64,000 nucleotides of DNA from Sclerotiophoma versabilis (taxonomy: Eukaryota; Ascomycota; Dothideomycetes; Pleosporales; Didymellaceae): assembly GCA_012274445.1 (NCBI GenBank), contig JAAROD010000095.1:248001-312000 (forward strand), in the 5' to 3' direction. The translations under genes were made by a program, and so were the position numbers. The number at the start of each line of letters is the position of its first letter. Position 1 is the stretch's first letter. The notes under the pieces are model-generated. The model saw only the letters and a program-made list of their open reading frames with translations, did not search any database and had not been told where the DNA came from. This document shows, in pieces, positions 43,572 to 56,895 of the stretch.

Positions 43572-46500
43572 TCACCCTGTTTTCGGTTTCTTGGGCCTGT
43601 TGTCAATGAACGGCCCGCTAGGCTTCGGCCTCTTTTTAATCTTAGGTTTTGCCTTCATACCCCCTAACACGTCCCCTGGCGTGCTTGCACGATCGCTGTC
43701 GACCGCTGGTGAGCTTCTTGCATAAGCCACTGGCGTTGACCGACCGCTACCATCGTTGTGCGCGTTAGTATTCGCATTCGACGCCGTGTCTGATTGGCCT
43801 CCAAACATGTCGAAGTCGTCACCGTTATTTTCGGTCTTGACATCTGAGCTGTCGCTGAGCTTGCGCTTTGCGTGATGCACGAGCCCAGGTTCGTTCTTGA
43901 TTTCTTGCTTGATCTCTTGTTTGACTTCTTGCTTGACCTCCTCTTTGATGCTGTTTCTGTTGGACTGGTTGTTCCCGTTCCGACTCATGGGTTCTGACTT
44001 GACTTCTGGAGTCGGGCAATGCGGCTTCATATACCCTTCCTTGGGCGCTGGGTACTTGCTCGAATGCTCACTGAGCATCTTCATGACATTACCGTTGGTG
44101 AACCGTTTCCTGTCCTTCGCATCTTCAATGAGCTTCTTCCAGAACTCTCCTCGGACAAGTGATTGGGAATTACCCAGGACCCAAAGTGAAGACTTGGCAC
44201 GTGTTAGACCGACATTCATTCGGCGAATGTCCTGCAAGAAACCGATGCCGCCGGCTGGCGAAGCACGCACGCACGAGAAAATGATGATTTCGCTCTCTCG
44301 ACCTTGAAAGGCATCGGTGGTGTTGAAGTCAATTTCGTCAATGATGTTGGCACCATATACGTAGGAGAATTGACTCTTCAGCTCTTTGAGCTGACTTTTG
44401 TAAGGTGTGATAATACCGATTTTGCCTTTGAAGTCGTAGGTTGAGTAGTCGGTAGTGAGCCGCTTGTACAGTTGCAATGCAACATCGATTTCCGCTCTGT
44501 TGATCAGCGAGTGGCCTTTTGGTGCTGCTGACTGCTGACCTAGGACGTCGAAGAAGCGGTACGGTCCAAGAAGCATGCTCTGATGCCACTGCTGCTTGCG
44601 CAGACCTGCCATGTCACCGCCATCCAGGAGTTTGCCGTCGTAGAACGTCTGACTCGGAAACAGACTGATTTCAGGATGCATACGATACTGCGTATCCAAG
44701 AGATGAACATCGTCTGGATGGTTCTTCTGCATACGTACGAACAAACTCTGCTCATACGCGAAGCGAGCAGCCTCCTTCGAGAAAACTGTAGGGGGCAGCT
44801 GCTTGGGATCTCCTACCAGGATGCACTTTGCACAGCCATACTTTAGAGGAATGAGTGCACTCATCTCAACACACTGCGCTGCCTCGTCAACTATGACAGT
44901 CTCGAACTCGATGCTAAGACCCTGGAACATCTCGTGACCTGATCCACTAAGTGTTGCACAGATTACGTGTGCATCATTCAAGATGGCTTCCTGAGCTCGT
45001 CGACGGTTGAGATCTGCGTTACGGCCAGCAAGCTTCTCATCGTCCTTTGCATTGTCAATTTTGGTTCCGAGGTTCTGCTTCTTCTTTCGCAGAGCGTTGA
45101 TGTCTTCTTGAAGCTTCGTAGCGTCGTCACCCTTCAGCTCGCCACTCTGGATTTGGTCGATGGCGTTCCTGAGCTTTTCCGACACTGCCTTGTGGTCGGT
45201 GAACAGCTTTTGTGTCGCCTCACGGTCGTTGTTCTTTGGATTCGAGGTGCCCAGCCTTTGGCTGACGAGCTCCTCCAAACAAACATCTTGAACTTCGGTT
45301 TTGATAGCATCACTACGACCGAGACGCACAATGTTCAACTTCCGTTCTTCGCCACTAAGGGTTTTAATGCCGGTCTTGAAACGCATGACCAATTCGTCAA
45401 CGGCTGCGTTGCTGGGCGCACAGACTAACAGTTTCTTCGCGGCAGTGTCGTTTCGCTGTTGACCACCGGGAACCGGTACAGCTGTTCCACCCCTTCGTAG
45501 AGTATCCGATAAGACTGCACCGACAATAGCAGTGATAGTCTTAGTCTTTCCGGAACCAGGAGGACTGCACTCTTGTTAGCAATGCACTGATCAATTGAAG
45601 GTACAACTTACCCTTGAATCAGTGTGAAGGCATCATTGTCGATAGCTGACTTGACAGCTTTAGCCTGGGCCCTGTTCAGATTGTAGTTCTCCATCAATGG
45701 GTCGATCTGCTTATCGCTGTAAGTCAACAGAGGTGATGGCTTCGCCCGAATGATCTCGTCACAAAGGTCATAGTACTGCAAACCCTTGAGTGCACCGTAC
45801 TCACGCTCAAGAGGGGTAATGGACTGCAGTTTCACGCCGAAGACAGAGCTGCTTGGGTTCAGGGCAGACGAGAGAGGGTTGCCTGGTACAACACGGTATG
45901 AGACCTCAATGTGCTGCTGCTTCCTTTGGACACGGAACACCCTTGCTAGGCATGTCGGCACTTCAGCGGATGGCGTCTTCGTCCGCGACAGAAGAATGAT
46001 ATCGCCCTCAGAGATGAAGATGTCACGATTCTCCTCATGTGTCATCGTACTACCAACTTCTTGGAACATGTCCACGCTTGCTCGTGACGTGATACGGACC
46101 TCATAAGCTTTGTTCTGATTCTCTTCACGAGCCTTGACAAAACCTTGCCAAGCCTCGAGCGTCAAGAGTGGTTCGAACGTGTTCTGATAATCATTGGGTG
46201 TCCGGAAGGTATTGAGGACCTTGGAATAAATACCAGGATTCGACTTGGGTGGGTAGTCACCATCATGGTAATAGTCCCAACCAAGAATGGCTCTGTGCAG
46301 CGATGACAGATCAGGAGCGAGACGAGCACGCATATCCTTGATCGAGCGCTGTACCCTTTTCTTCTTGAACGGCATTTGGATCTTGACTTCGTTGATGATG
46401 TTCGTCTTCGGTCCAGCCGCTGCCTTGGCCTTCTTGATGCCAAAAAGGTCTTCATCAATGTCGCCTTCGCTGTCTTCGGACTCGTCGGACGAATGCATAA

Positions 46501-49500
46501 GACCCTCACCTTTGGCTGCGGAATCTTTGCCTAGAACACCTAAGCCTTCAAGTCCAGAGCCTGCCTCATTGGTCTGCGTAAGGCCACGAGCTTGTTTTGC
46601 TTTCGCAATGGCAGCAGCCTTCTCCTTCTCCCGCCTTTGCAGTTCAAGCTGGCGCTTCCTCCTAAACTCATCTTGAGAAGCGTTTTTCTGGGCATCAAGA
46701 GCTTTTTGCTTGGCCAGTTTCGCTTCTTGGGCTCGCATAGCCTCCCGCTTCTCCTTGAATGCGCTCGAACCCGAAGTGAGGCTTGAGAGGAGCCTCGCCT
46801 TCGCATCGCTGGGCGATGCCGCCGCACCAGTAGACATCCATTTGCTAATGGAAGCCTGTTTAGGCGCAACAGGTTCCTCCTCCTTGACAATGGAGTGCCC
46901 GAGATGTGTCTCGAGGGCTTGTTGTAACTCAGCTTGCTGTGTTGTACTGAGCTTGGCACGGATGTCGCCGGTCAATATCCTCTCCATGTAAGACAGTGTG
47001 TCGGTGTTGATCTCAATGGACACATTGTGCAGCCGGATGAGCAACTTGCTGATGAGAGTGACAGACTTGCTGGACAAAAACTCATCTCGAAGACGGAGCC
47101 ACTTCGCCAAGCCTTCCATTGCATTTGCAGGGAGCTCAAGCAGCTCCTGTAGCAGCTCGGTCTTAGCTTTGCTGTCATCATCGCCCGATTGGGCCTGCTT
47201 CTTCAAGGCTGTCGCAAAGATGCTGCATTGATCAAAGACCTCATCAGCAAATTGCATAGTGTCTCGACAGAAGTCCATCATCATCTGCTTGTCATAGAAG
47301 CCCAGATTGCTCCAAGCTTCTGTGGTCGCGAAGATCATGGTCAGCGAATCCCACAAGTTTCTCCATATGTTCATTGTCGCTGCCGCTTCCCCGGTATTGA
47401 GGTCTTTGGTACGCAATATACCATCTTGAGAATTGCACAAAACATCGATGACGTCTCTGCATGTTCTGATCATACTTGGAGTGGGAGCGAAAGCCTTCTT
47501 GCGCATGACTTGGCGAACCGAGTCCGAGATACCCATGACTACGTTCTTGAAGTAATTCTTGATAATGTGCTGCAAGGCATTTCTTCGCTCTTCCTCCAGA
47601 CTGATGACCTTCAACAGTTCGATAGCTGAGCTTCTGGTGTCTTCTGTTGAAGAGAACAGGAGAGAGACGATCGCACTTGCAGCGACTGGTTTCTCGAAGA
47701 GAGCATGTAGCTGAGATGGATTGAACTCAGACAATCGATCAACTACATCAGTGATCGACTGGGAAAGCAGCTTGAAGCGGTCGTTGAAATGGCGTACTTC
47801 TGCTGGGATCTTTTCAACACCAGACTTCATTGATAGAGGCTCAAGTCCGATCAGAGCTCTCCCAGCAACCAGCAGATGGGAAGCAAGGTCCAAACTCTGG
47901 TGATCCACGGCCTTGAGTATGGTTCTCCAAATTGGTGCGGATGATGGTGTCTCCGTTGGCGAAGGCTTTTTCGCCGAGATCAGCTGCCTTTCAATGATCA
48001 AAGACTGAGCTTCAAGCAAGAACGCATTCTGTATCACGGACAAAGTCAAGTCTGCATCCTCCACATCCGCGTCGCTGTCGCCGAAGGTCTTCAATTTTGA
48101 CACAAGCAGCTGAACATGGGTCGAGAACATGTCCATCATGCCGTTCACTGTTGGCTGTCCGACAAATTTGTCTATTGTCTTTCCTTCGCACATCTTCTTG
48201 AAAGTGAACTCAAGCACCTTCAAGCCTTCGCGGAAGCACTTGGCCCTGGATACTTGCGGATATCGTTCATCCTGGAAGCGGCCGAAAAGTGCTTGTGCGA
48301 AAGGCCTGGTAGCTGGGCCCAGGTTTGCCGGCTTGATGGATGCGATGAACAGTGATATCCAGCTGAAGGCCGCTTGGACGTTGCTCATGCCTTGCTCGTC
48401 ATCTTCCCTTGCTGCAATCAGCACCTGCTGTAGAACAGGGCTGTTGAAGATCTGCTCCACGACTGTGGCTATCGAAGGGGTGACAGCATTCATGCCTTCC
48501 CAGAAGTCGATTGGTGCTTTCTTTAAGAGCTCCTCCATGGTGGCCAGTATGTCGAGAAAAGCCTCGGACTTCAGCGAGAGATGATCGAGCATCAACCGGT
48601 AAAAGTTCCCATCGAGGCTACGAATGTATTCCGTTATCAGCTCTCTGTCCATCTTACCAATGATAAGACGCGCTCCGCTCCAGAACAATGGAACTAGTTC
48701 AATGTCAAGGTTGTTCATCTGGATCTTCATCATGGCGCTGATCATGTAGTCCCGCACAGCCCACTCAAATTCTGACTTGATGAGGTTGCGCTTGAACGTC
48801 GACCATGACAATGCTGCCCATCTCTGGCGCCTCTCATTCTTGCTAAACAGGAAACGCGTCATAGCTGGCAGGTAGGTTTGCACTTTTAGTCGTTTCTTTG
48901 TTTGCACCAGGTCGAACGGTGCGTCGAAATGCTGTGTGAGGCGGTCCTCGTTCCGCATTAGAGCATCGCAACTCAAAGCCTCGAAGAAGGCATACGTGCA
49001 TTGCCCTGGTAATATGCGCACGCCGCGAGCTTTCGGTTCTGCGCTGCTCAGTATGGTGTTTGCCTCGTCCAAGCCAGCTTGTATTCGCCCGAGGCATTGC
49101 TCATCCACCACATTCAAGAAGTCACCAATGTTCTCCTCATCGTAAGTGTCGAACAGCCGTGTTCTCCACTCAGCTCTCGATTGGTGGAACACTCGCACGC
49201 AGACATCGCAGCTCTGCATCAGCTGGTTCAGCCGGCTCAGTAGCCATTCCTTGTGCGGTGCTGCCTCATCCCCATCGAAGGCCAGGATTTCCATAGCCTT
49301 CAATGTTGTCCATTTCCTTTCCTCAGCTTGTAGTATCCGAAGCTCGCGGTCTTTCAGAACGGCAGGGTCGGTCTCGGGCGGGTAGCTTGCTACGTCTTCG
49401 TCGTAATATACGGCTCCATCCTCGCCGATGCGAGGGCAGAAGAGATGTTGCTCTTCAGGCAGTGCTCGAAGCTCGCTGTACGTATCAATGTAAGCCATTG

Positions 49501-49639
49501 CTGCTTGAGATGTGAAGGCCTGCAGGCGGTGACTATGGATGAGGGACAGAGGGAACGAGGCAACAGGATTGGTTATAGGTGAGTTTGGCAGCAGGTGTGC
49601 CCATCGTACTTACTTGATCTTCTCGAGGATTTCCGCCAT
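43572..49639 (-). CDS. SEN1: SEN1-type RNA/DNA helicase (Upf1-like SF1)
   Basis: A nuclear 5'-3' helicase that ends transcription of non-coding RNAs and removes R-loops. Model: complement of 43572..45564, 45612..49532, 49614..49639, 1,979 residues. The large N-terminal helical domain (LRALPEEQHLFCPRIGEDG) is typical of Sen1. Helicase motifs: GPPGSGKTKT rebuilt across the 47-nt intron at 45565-45611, CAPSNAAVDELV, VDEAAQCVE, GDPKQLPPTV, DTQYRMHPEI, TDAFQGRESEI, RMNVGLTRAKSSLWV. The C-terminal tail has seven psi-K-x-E motifs and a nuclear-import-like KPKIKKRPKP. The first exon (MAEILEKI, GTAAGT donor) is inferred: an 81-nt intron joins it in frame ten or so residues ahead of Met 49498, which is the fallback start. 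A Lys/Arg/Ala-rich coiled part (about 46,590-46,760) separates the N-terminal and helicase parts. Confidence 0.92.
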
Positions 49640-50518
49640 ATCCTATCGCTACCCGTGGCCCTTGCGGCACCCAGAGGCGAACCCTCAAGTCACTAGGCAG
49701 GGCAACAGACGATAGCACGCTTGCAGTACCTTAGCATATAGTGCAAGCGCCTGCAGTCGCTGGTAGGAAGAAAATGCTATCTACGGTTGCCCCGGCAAGA
49801 TGTCTGCCCTTCCTCGTACCTGCTTCAGCTGGGTGCGCTGTGCGCAATTCTGCCGGCAGTAGCTCCGCTTTATTGATAGCAGAAGATAGAACGTCGGTAA
49901 ACAGGCGGCAGCTGAGTGCTAGACGCCACGCAAAGGTTGAGTGCTGCAGCGACGGAGCAGAGAGTTAATGGATGGATGACGGGCGTCATTGCGGCCAAGG
50001 GCTCAGGGCCCGCTTAAAGAATCTCACAACGCGACGCGACCCTCTAGCGCGTGTGTAGTGTTGCATGGCCACCGCCAAGCCTATTAATTATCCCATTCGA
50101 CTAGGCGTCGCTCATGTTTGCCCATCTAATGCTCTCACGGTTTTCGCGTACATTCTACTGATGTTCATGTGTCACGGCATGTCCTAGAAGATTCATAAAG
50201 GTTCAACCAGCCCAAAAGGACCAGCTATGCATTAACTATTTACACCGCTCGTCCGCAGTCATCAGCACATCTATTGTTGCTGGTCTAGGAACCCTACGGC
50301 CGTTATAGCCCCAAACACAGTCAAGGTAAGGAGTATGCAGCAAGGAATGGGAATCGCGTATGCCAAGAAACGTGCAACCGAGAAACGCCCGCTTGCAACT
50401 GGGGCAAGAGTGAAGGGAAATAACAATGGTGTATACGTGAACGCTCGATGCGTGACATGGTGGGGAATATTTTTATATACAAGTCGTTAAAACAGGGGAA
50501 AATTCGGAATCACCGCCG
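49640..50518. other. Intergenic: SEN1 promoter and flippase 3' region
   Basis: About 880 bp with no supported gene on either strand. Confidence 0.5.
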
Positions 50519-53500
50519 TCACCTAGGTGGACTTTGTGGCGGTGTTTTTAGCTCAGATGACTTTAGCTCAGGTGAGCTTTTCGGTGAGCTTGTTGTTATC
50601 GCAGGTACAGCTGGCGCATCGTGGAGGTCTATAGATGCTTCCTCTCTTGTGATGGTCGCACGGCGAATGGCGTTCCTCAACCGGCTTCCTATGTTGCCAG
50701 CTGGTGCGCTTTGGTTGCCAGCGCGACTACCCTCCATGTAGCTGTTTCGGCTGTGGGCTGACTCGATACGGGTCAGCATAGCAGCCGAGGTGAAGTCGTT
50801 GCTCTGTTCGAAACTCGGCCTCACACGGTCCATGGACATTCTCGCGCGGTCGAAGCTAGGTCGCACGCGGTGTTCGTAGCTATTGACTGGATAGCCGTCA
50901 GACGACATGCGAGGAGCCGCGGGCAAGCCTTCCATCGAGCGGCGATATGTGTAGTCGGTGCTGTTGCTGCCATTCTGACTTCGAGGGTTGTGCGTAGTCG
51001 CAGTTGGCGCTACAGATGGTGGATAGATTGGGCGAACATCCTCATCGGTAGGCTCGGCGCTGGCAGCCTTGTATTTGTCGGCGTCGATCTCTGGTGCAGC
51101 CATTGGAACCTTCCCTGGGGGCGGGGGAAGGTAGCTAGTGGTGTCCTTCAAGTAGTCGAACTTTCCTTGACTGACCTGCTCACGGATGATGTCGACGTCG
51201 AGAGGGAAGTACATCTTCTGTGCGGCTTTGAAGATAAACCGTGGAAGCAAACACATGATCGTCGCGACGAGAACATATGCCCAAAAGTTCAAAGTCCCGT
51301 ACACTTCCGCGCCGGCCTTATAAAACTGGGCACTTGCAGTGAATGATGTGTAGATACCTGTCCAAGTCCAAACCAATACCGTACTGATGACAACGATCAA
51401 CAGCATCAGCCAATCCCATCGATAGGTGTTGTAAAGAACGTAAATATTAGCGGCACAGACGGCAGTGGTCGCGGCGTAGACACCCATGCGCCGGTACTCT
51501 GCAAGATCAAGACCGCTTGCGGTTGCGAATGTGGCAGGATAGAAAATCTCGTATACCAAGAAGAAAGCAATAGCAGATTGGTAGACACCGTCAATCATGT
51601 AGGCCCTAATGCTGGTTAGGAGTTGTTCTGTAAGTCAGAAAAGAGAAGCATACCAGAACTTGGGTTGAGTCCACTCCTTCCGCTCGATACCGCGACGGTA
51701 CAACTGAGGAACTGCGAGCGATATTCTGTCGTCGACGTCTTGATCCAAGACACCCATGACGATGACCGGAAGAGAAGTGAAAGCAAGGTTGAAGAAGATA
51801 ATGTAGGTGTAGTCAAAGATGTACTGGCTGTCAAAGTTGGTGTAGATCTGGTACCAGAAAAGCGCAAACGTCCAAACAATGTTCTACATACAGGTTAGCG
51901 CTGGATTCAAAAGCGGGATACCATACTGACCTTGTAGAAGAAATTGGCAATAGTCTCTGCGAGACGTCGGTAGGACCATCGACCATGGACGAGTACAAGG
52001 CGGGTTAAGAAGCGGAACTGTCCAATGGCGTAATCGGAAGACATGACGGCTGCTCGACCTTCCACACCAGCAATACCAACACCTACGTGAGCTTCCTGGA
52101 TCATGGCAACATCGTTGGCACCATCACCAATAGCTAACGTCAGACAGTCCAGACCAGTCTTGACCATGTTGACAACAGCAGCCTTCTGGCTGGGACTGAC
52201 ACGACAGCAAAGTACTGATCGGCAACGCCGGCAAAGCAGGAGGAACTTCCGCTTCAGAGAATCGTCCAACGCAAGCTTGAGAGTGTCACCATCAATGATG
52301 ATGGCATGCGTCGGTGGCGGGGGTTCATGGTCGTCTTGAGCAGCCTCCAGCTCTTCTTCAGAGCCAGTCAAGCCAAAGATAGCCAGCTTCTCGTCAAGCT
52401 GAGCTTCCACCGATTCAAGACTATCATCTGTGACCTTGAGAATGACGAGGTCCATATCATTGTCGAGAAGGTTGCAGGAGAAGCCAATGTTGATGGCTGT
52501 CTCGACCTTGTCACCAGTCAAGACCCAAAGCTTGATACCAGCTTGGCCAAGAAGGGAGATGGACTCGGGCACTCCGTCTTGCAGTCTGTCTTCGATGGCC
52601 GTGCCTCCAATCAACCACAGTTGGTTTTCGATTCGGTCGGACACCTCGTCGAGTTTCTCTTCTCGGTCAGCAATAGCGTTGGCGGCGATGTCGTAATCCT
52701 TGTTCCATTCAGCGTACTCCTGCTCACCGAGTTCCTTCTGAGCGATACAGAGAGTTCGAAGTCCTTCTCTAGCGAACATTTCGAGATGTTCACCAGTAGT
52801 AACACGAAGCTGTCTCTGCTCGTTGGGGATCAAGCGGGAGTAGATCATGCTATCCGCACCCTTGCAGAACAACATGATCTTCCCGTCGGGCATTCTGATG
52901 ATCGCGCTCATACGTTTCCTGGTGGAGTTGAACTCTAGAGTGTTCAGAACTTGATATCTGCGCTCCTCGCCAAGAATGTTGACGATAAGCTTGTCGTCTT
53001 CTCGACCGACAAAGGTAAACCCAACATCACGAGCCGTTGCGACAAGCGCCGCTTCATCGGGAGACTGAGCTTTATACTCGATCTTCGGGGGGTCTCCGGG
53101 TGTTCTTTCGGTGACAACAGTGTGGCAGAGGGCAAGTGCAAGCATGAATTGTTCGTTAGCCCTCTTCTGCTCTGGACCGGACTCGCCGGCAAGGTCGTCA
53201 ACGTAGTCGGGGGCAACGAAGGTGAGATCGTCATCCCGCAAGTAGGGGTTGTTGTGCAATTTGCGGCTTCCCTCAAGCATTCGTACGCGATCACGAGCAA
53301 TCTGCTCCTTCGCACGGGCACCTTCGACTTCGACGTCGATTCCTTGTCTTCTTTGCATACCAGCTTGGGCTTCTGTGTAAGCCTCTCCATAGGGCACGCC
53401 GTTAATGGTGCACTTTTTGAACTCCATGACGTTTTGGGTCAGGGTACCTGTCTTGTCTGAGAAGATGTATTCGACCTGTCCGACATCGTCCGAGATGTTC

Positions 53501-55401
53501 CAGGACTTGGGTGTGCAGGGGTAGTCGAGCGCTTCGTAGTACATTTGAACGTCGCTATAGATGAAGAGGGCCTGCAAGGTGCGAATAATTTCCAAGGTAA
53601 TGTAGAGAGAGATGGGCACCAAGTTCTGGAACAGAATGATAGCAGCCCAGAAGGCGATTACACCGTCTGTTGCAGGGCTGCCACCGTAGGATCCATACTC
53701 GAAGATTGAATGTGAGGTGTCGTCTCTGGCCCAAGTAATACCAAGAACAATTCCAGAGACCAAACACATGAGGGCCAGGATGATGAAGTTGTAGACGACG
53801 TTCCAGTTCAGGTCTTTCGATATCCTAGCGCGCTTACTAGGGGTGACACCAGAATTGATCATGATTTTGGTTTCTTCTCCGGTAAAGACAACCACACCAA
53901 GAACCCATTCAGTATTTCGCAACTGGCAACCGCGCAGAAGCAGGTTGTTGATCGAGATGGGCTCGGCCATTTCATAGGGGGGTGTCTCTGAATCCTTGGC
54001 ATTGTGCTGCTGCCACCTGATGACCGCGCTGTAAGAGTACAGATTCGAATGTGGGCCCTCACTCTCGATGGCGAATTCGGCGCGTTCACAGTGACGGGCG
54101 TGTCGCACTTCGCGTGTACAATGAAGGGCGTTTCTAACTTTCAGGTTTGTCTCACCATCCAGGTTCTTGGTCTCGACGTAACAAGCGCCATCGTCCGACG
54201 ATGTCGACAAAACAATGACATCTGCAGGAATCTCTTCGTCGTTGTACAAACGGATGAAATCACCAACTTGCACGTTCTTCCATGCATCTTTCTTGAAGCG
54301 AGCTTTTTCTGGGGATGTCTTGAAGGGATTGAGCACATTGCCCCAGAACTTTTTGGTCGAAACGCCCTTGGAGTCGTTGCCTCGAATCTTGTCATTCTCA
54401 CCGGGGCCGTGCCCGGTGGGTGGTGGGGAGTGACTGGGGGATGCGCCAGGCAAGGGCGAAGGCACCGGGGTCATCTGGATGCCCTCCTGGGCGTCGAAGT
54501 AGGAGCTCCTGCGAGTCGCAACGGACGCTCGTCGAGTGTCGATGGAGGGACGGGAGCCATCAATGCCACGCTCACTGCCCCCCTTACCCTTTGCGCCCTT
54601 CTTGCTGGTCGTCTTCTTCATGAGCCTATAGGTGGCAATGATGGACTTTGTGCACGCCTTCTTGAACTTGCGCCATGGCGAGATGGTGTCTTCTGCAGTG
54701 TTGACGTTGTTGAAATCGACCAGTCGGTGCACGGGAGCGTTGTTGAGGTCATTGTCCAGGACGGTCCTCCTCCAGTCCTCGACGGCATCCTTGATGGCTG
54801 TTACGACGATAATGACGATGAGGGGCACGGCGTTCAGGGCTGGATTCGAAGCTCCAAAAATCTGGAAGATCTGCAGGACGTGTTGTTAGCGCTGCACTGG
54901 CCACTCTCGAGGAGATGAGGGTGTACGTACACCTAAGATGATGATGAACAAAAAGTAGATGTTGGCGATGTTGTGGAACTGGAACCACAGGTTCTTGGGT
55001 ATGAAGCTTATAGGGGTGTACTTGGCAGTTCGTATCTTGTTGCGCGCGTACGAGTGGATTGGGTGGCCATCCTCGTCGCGTTCAGAGGGAGGGAGCGGCA
55101 GGTTGAAGTAGACCCTGCGGCCGGAGTCCTCTTCGTCGTGGCCTGCGTCTGAAGACTCGGGCGACTTGTCGGCGTCGGGCGCACCCAAGGGGCCGCCTTC
55201 CTTGCCTAACGAGTCTCTCTTCTCGCCTGAGCCTATCCGTCGATGCAGGCGCTCCTTGAGCGAATGCCGCTTGTTCTCGGCCTTGGTGCCTGTCGCGCGA
55301 TGCGTCGCCCATCGGATCCTCCTGACGGGATTGGAGATCTCGGGCTCGAGCTCGGCAAAGGGCGGCTGCAGGTTGTCGTTGATGTTGTTGTTCGAACTCA
55401 T
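50519..55401 (-). CDS. DNF1: P4-ATPase phospholipid flippase, Dnf1/Dnf2 type
   Basis: Moves phospholipids from the outer to the inner leaflet of plasma and endosomal membranes, usually with a Cdc50/Lem3 partner. Model: complement of 50519..51605, 51654..51883, 51931..54870, 54931..55401, 1,575 residues, close to yeast Dnf1; introns 47-60 nt, all GT-AG. Landmarks: FIPKNLWFQFHNIANIYFL (first membrane segment), NLDGETNLK (P4 version of TGES), NLVPISLYITLE (PISL in TM4), phosphorylation site DKTGTLTQN with Asp at about residue 629, KGADSMIYSRL, and LTGDKVETAINI, then GDGANDVAMI. A basic Ser/Pro-rich loop at about residues 230-330, before the actuator domain, is a Dnf1/2-type trait and separates it from Drs2. 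The polar C-tail of some 200 residues is likely regulatory. Confidence 0.93.
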
Positions 55402-56895
55402 GGCTGCTGCGAAACGGGCGGCGGAGATTCGGGGGTGCTGCAATGGCCGGCCGCAGCCGGGAAGGCCTCTACGCTGTCAGAGCCGCCAATGCGCCTGCGG
55501 GAGAGAGGGGGCGAGCGCTGCGAGTTGGGCAGACGGCAACCGGGCAGCCGGTGGGCAGAGGGCGGCGGCGGTGGGGGGTGCGAAGGGGGTGAGTGGTGAG
55601 GGCGGCGATGAGCGTGGTACGCGGGTGCTTGTGCAGATATTATGGAACCCCCGGGCGGCGAGATGGGCGACGGTTCCAAGCAACACCCAAGCAGCGAGCG
55701 TCGGTCGGCGAGCGAGATTGGCGCAACAGAGACGGTGGGCGCAGATGCAAGGCTCGTCCAGGTGTCAGCGGTGTCGTCCAGCACCGGGCAGCGGGAGCAG
55801 AGGGAAGCGGCGGAGAGCCCGGAGAGCCAGACGTCGCTCTCGCTGATTGCACTTCTGCGCGTTGCTTACGAGCGCATTCGGCCGGGGTGCGGCGGCGTTT
55901 AGACAGCACCGTGCCGACCGCCCGCGCTATTCTACGAGCAAAAGGGCTGCTGGCGCGCGCTGCTTTTTCGTCCGCGCAGAGCAGCCTGCGGCCTTGACTG
56001 CACATGCGCCCAGCTCGCGCTGCTCTCGCGCTGCTCTCGCGCTGCGTGGCCTCAAGAGCATCCTGCGCCCGCCGTGCAACGCTCGCGACGGCTGCTGCTG
56101 ACGCGTGACGCCCTTGGGAGCTGCTCAGCTTCACTGGTCGCAGCCCTGGCGGCAGCATGCCTTGATGCCCCAGCCCCAGCCCCCGTCAGCGGCCACGGCA
56201 GCACTGTCATCCACCCACCCATACACTCTGTGAGCAAGCTGCCATCTGATTCCCGTCCCCGTGCCCGTGCCCGTCCCCGTGCCTGCGCCCAGCCGTCTGC
56301 CTCCTGGAGCATTTTTGGCAAGCCAGTTTTAGGGCGTCGTACTGGCTGCTAGTACGGCGTCTCAGGCCTGCGGCTCGTACGAAGCGGCTGTTAATTTGGG
56401 CACGGCAGAAGAGAAACATGGGCTTTGTAACCCTGGGGCCTTGCGCAGGGTCGGCACCGTGTCTGACACGGTGGGTCCTGGCAGCGCTCATGAGGATCAA
56501 TGCAAAACAGTCAGCCAGCGTCACCCACGATGCGTGCTCAATGCACTCTCGCAGGCGCATCCACGACCACTGTCTGCTAGTCCCCGTGTCCAGCGTGACC
56601 AGCGTGTGCAGAGAGAGCAACACGGACAACACGGACAACACGAACCTAGAGCTCGGTGCTCGGATGCGGACGAGCGAGCATTCCGCTGCACGTCGTTGAT
56701 GACCGCCGCCCACACGCGTCATGCCCGCCTTAGCCTCCCGCCGATGCCAGTTAGCGTGCGATCTGGTCCCGTGAGAGCGCGCCGTTGCGTGTGCATCCTG
56801 CGCGCGCGAGCCAAGCATTCCGAGCAGCCAACCCCACTCTATCAACAACGCGTCGCCTTGCTCTGCGCGCACACTGCCTGCCGTCACCTGCCGTC
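55402..56895. promoter_or_regulatory. Divergent intergenic region, flippase and CANIN-like gene, GC-rich with repeats
   Basis: 1.5 kb between two start codons pointing outward. Rich in CpG and simple repeats, including an 11-bp CTCTCGCGCTG repeat at about 56014-56045 and a CCCGTG hexamer repeat at about 56252-56284. Many frames are open on both strands because of composition; none carries a domain. Confidence 0.5.
56252..56284. repeat. Hexamer repeat (CCCGTG / CCCGTC)
   Basis: Five to six imperfect copies in the divergent promoter region. Confidence 0.85.

Noticed and set aside
54004..54918. 304-codon plus-strand frame opposite the flippase gene
   Set aside because: Antisense to well-supported P4-ATPase exons and without motif or splice logic of its own.
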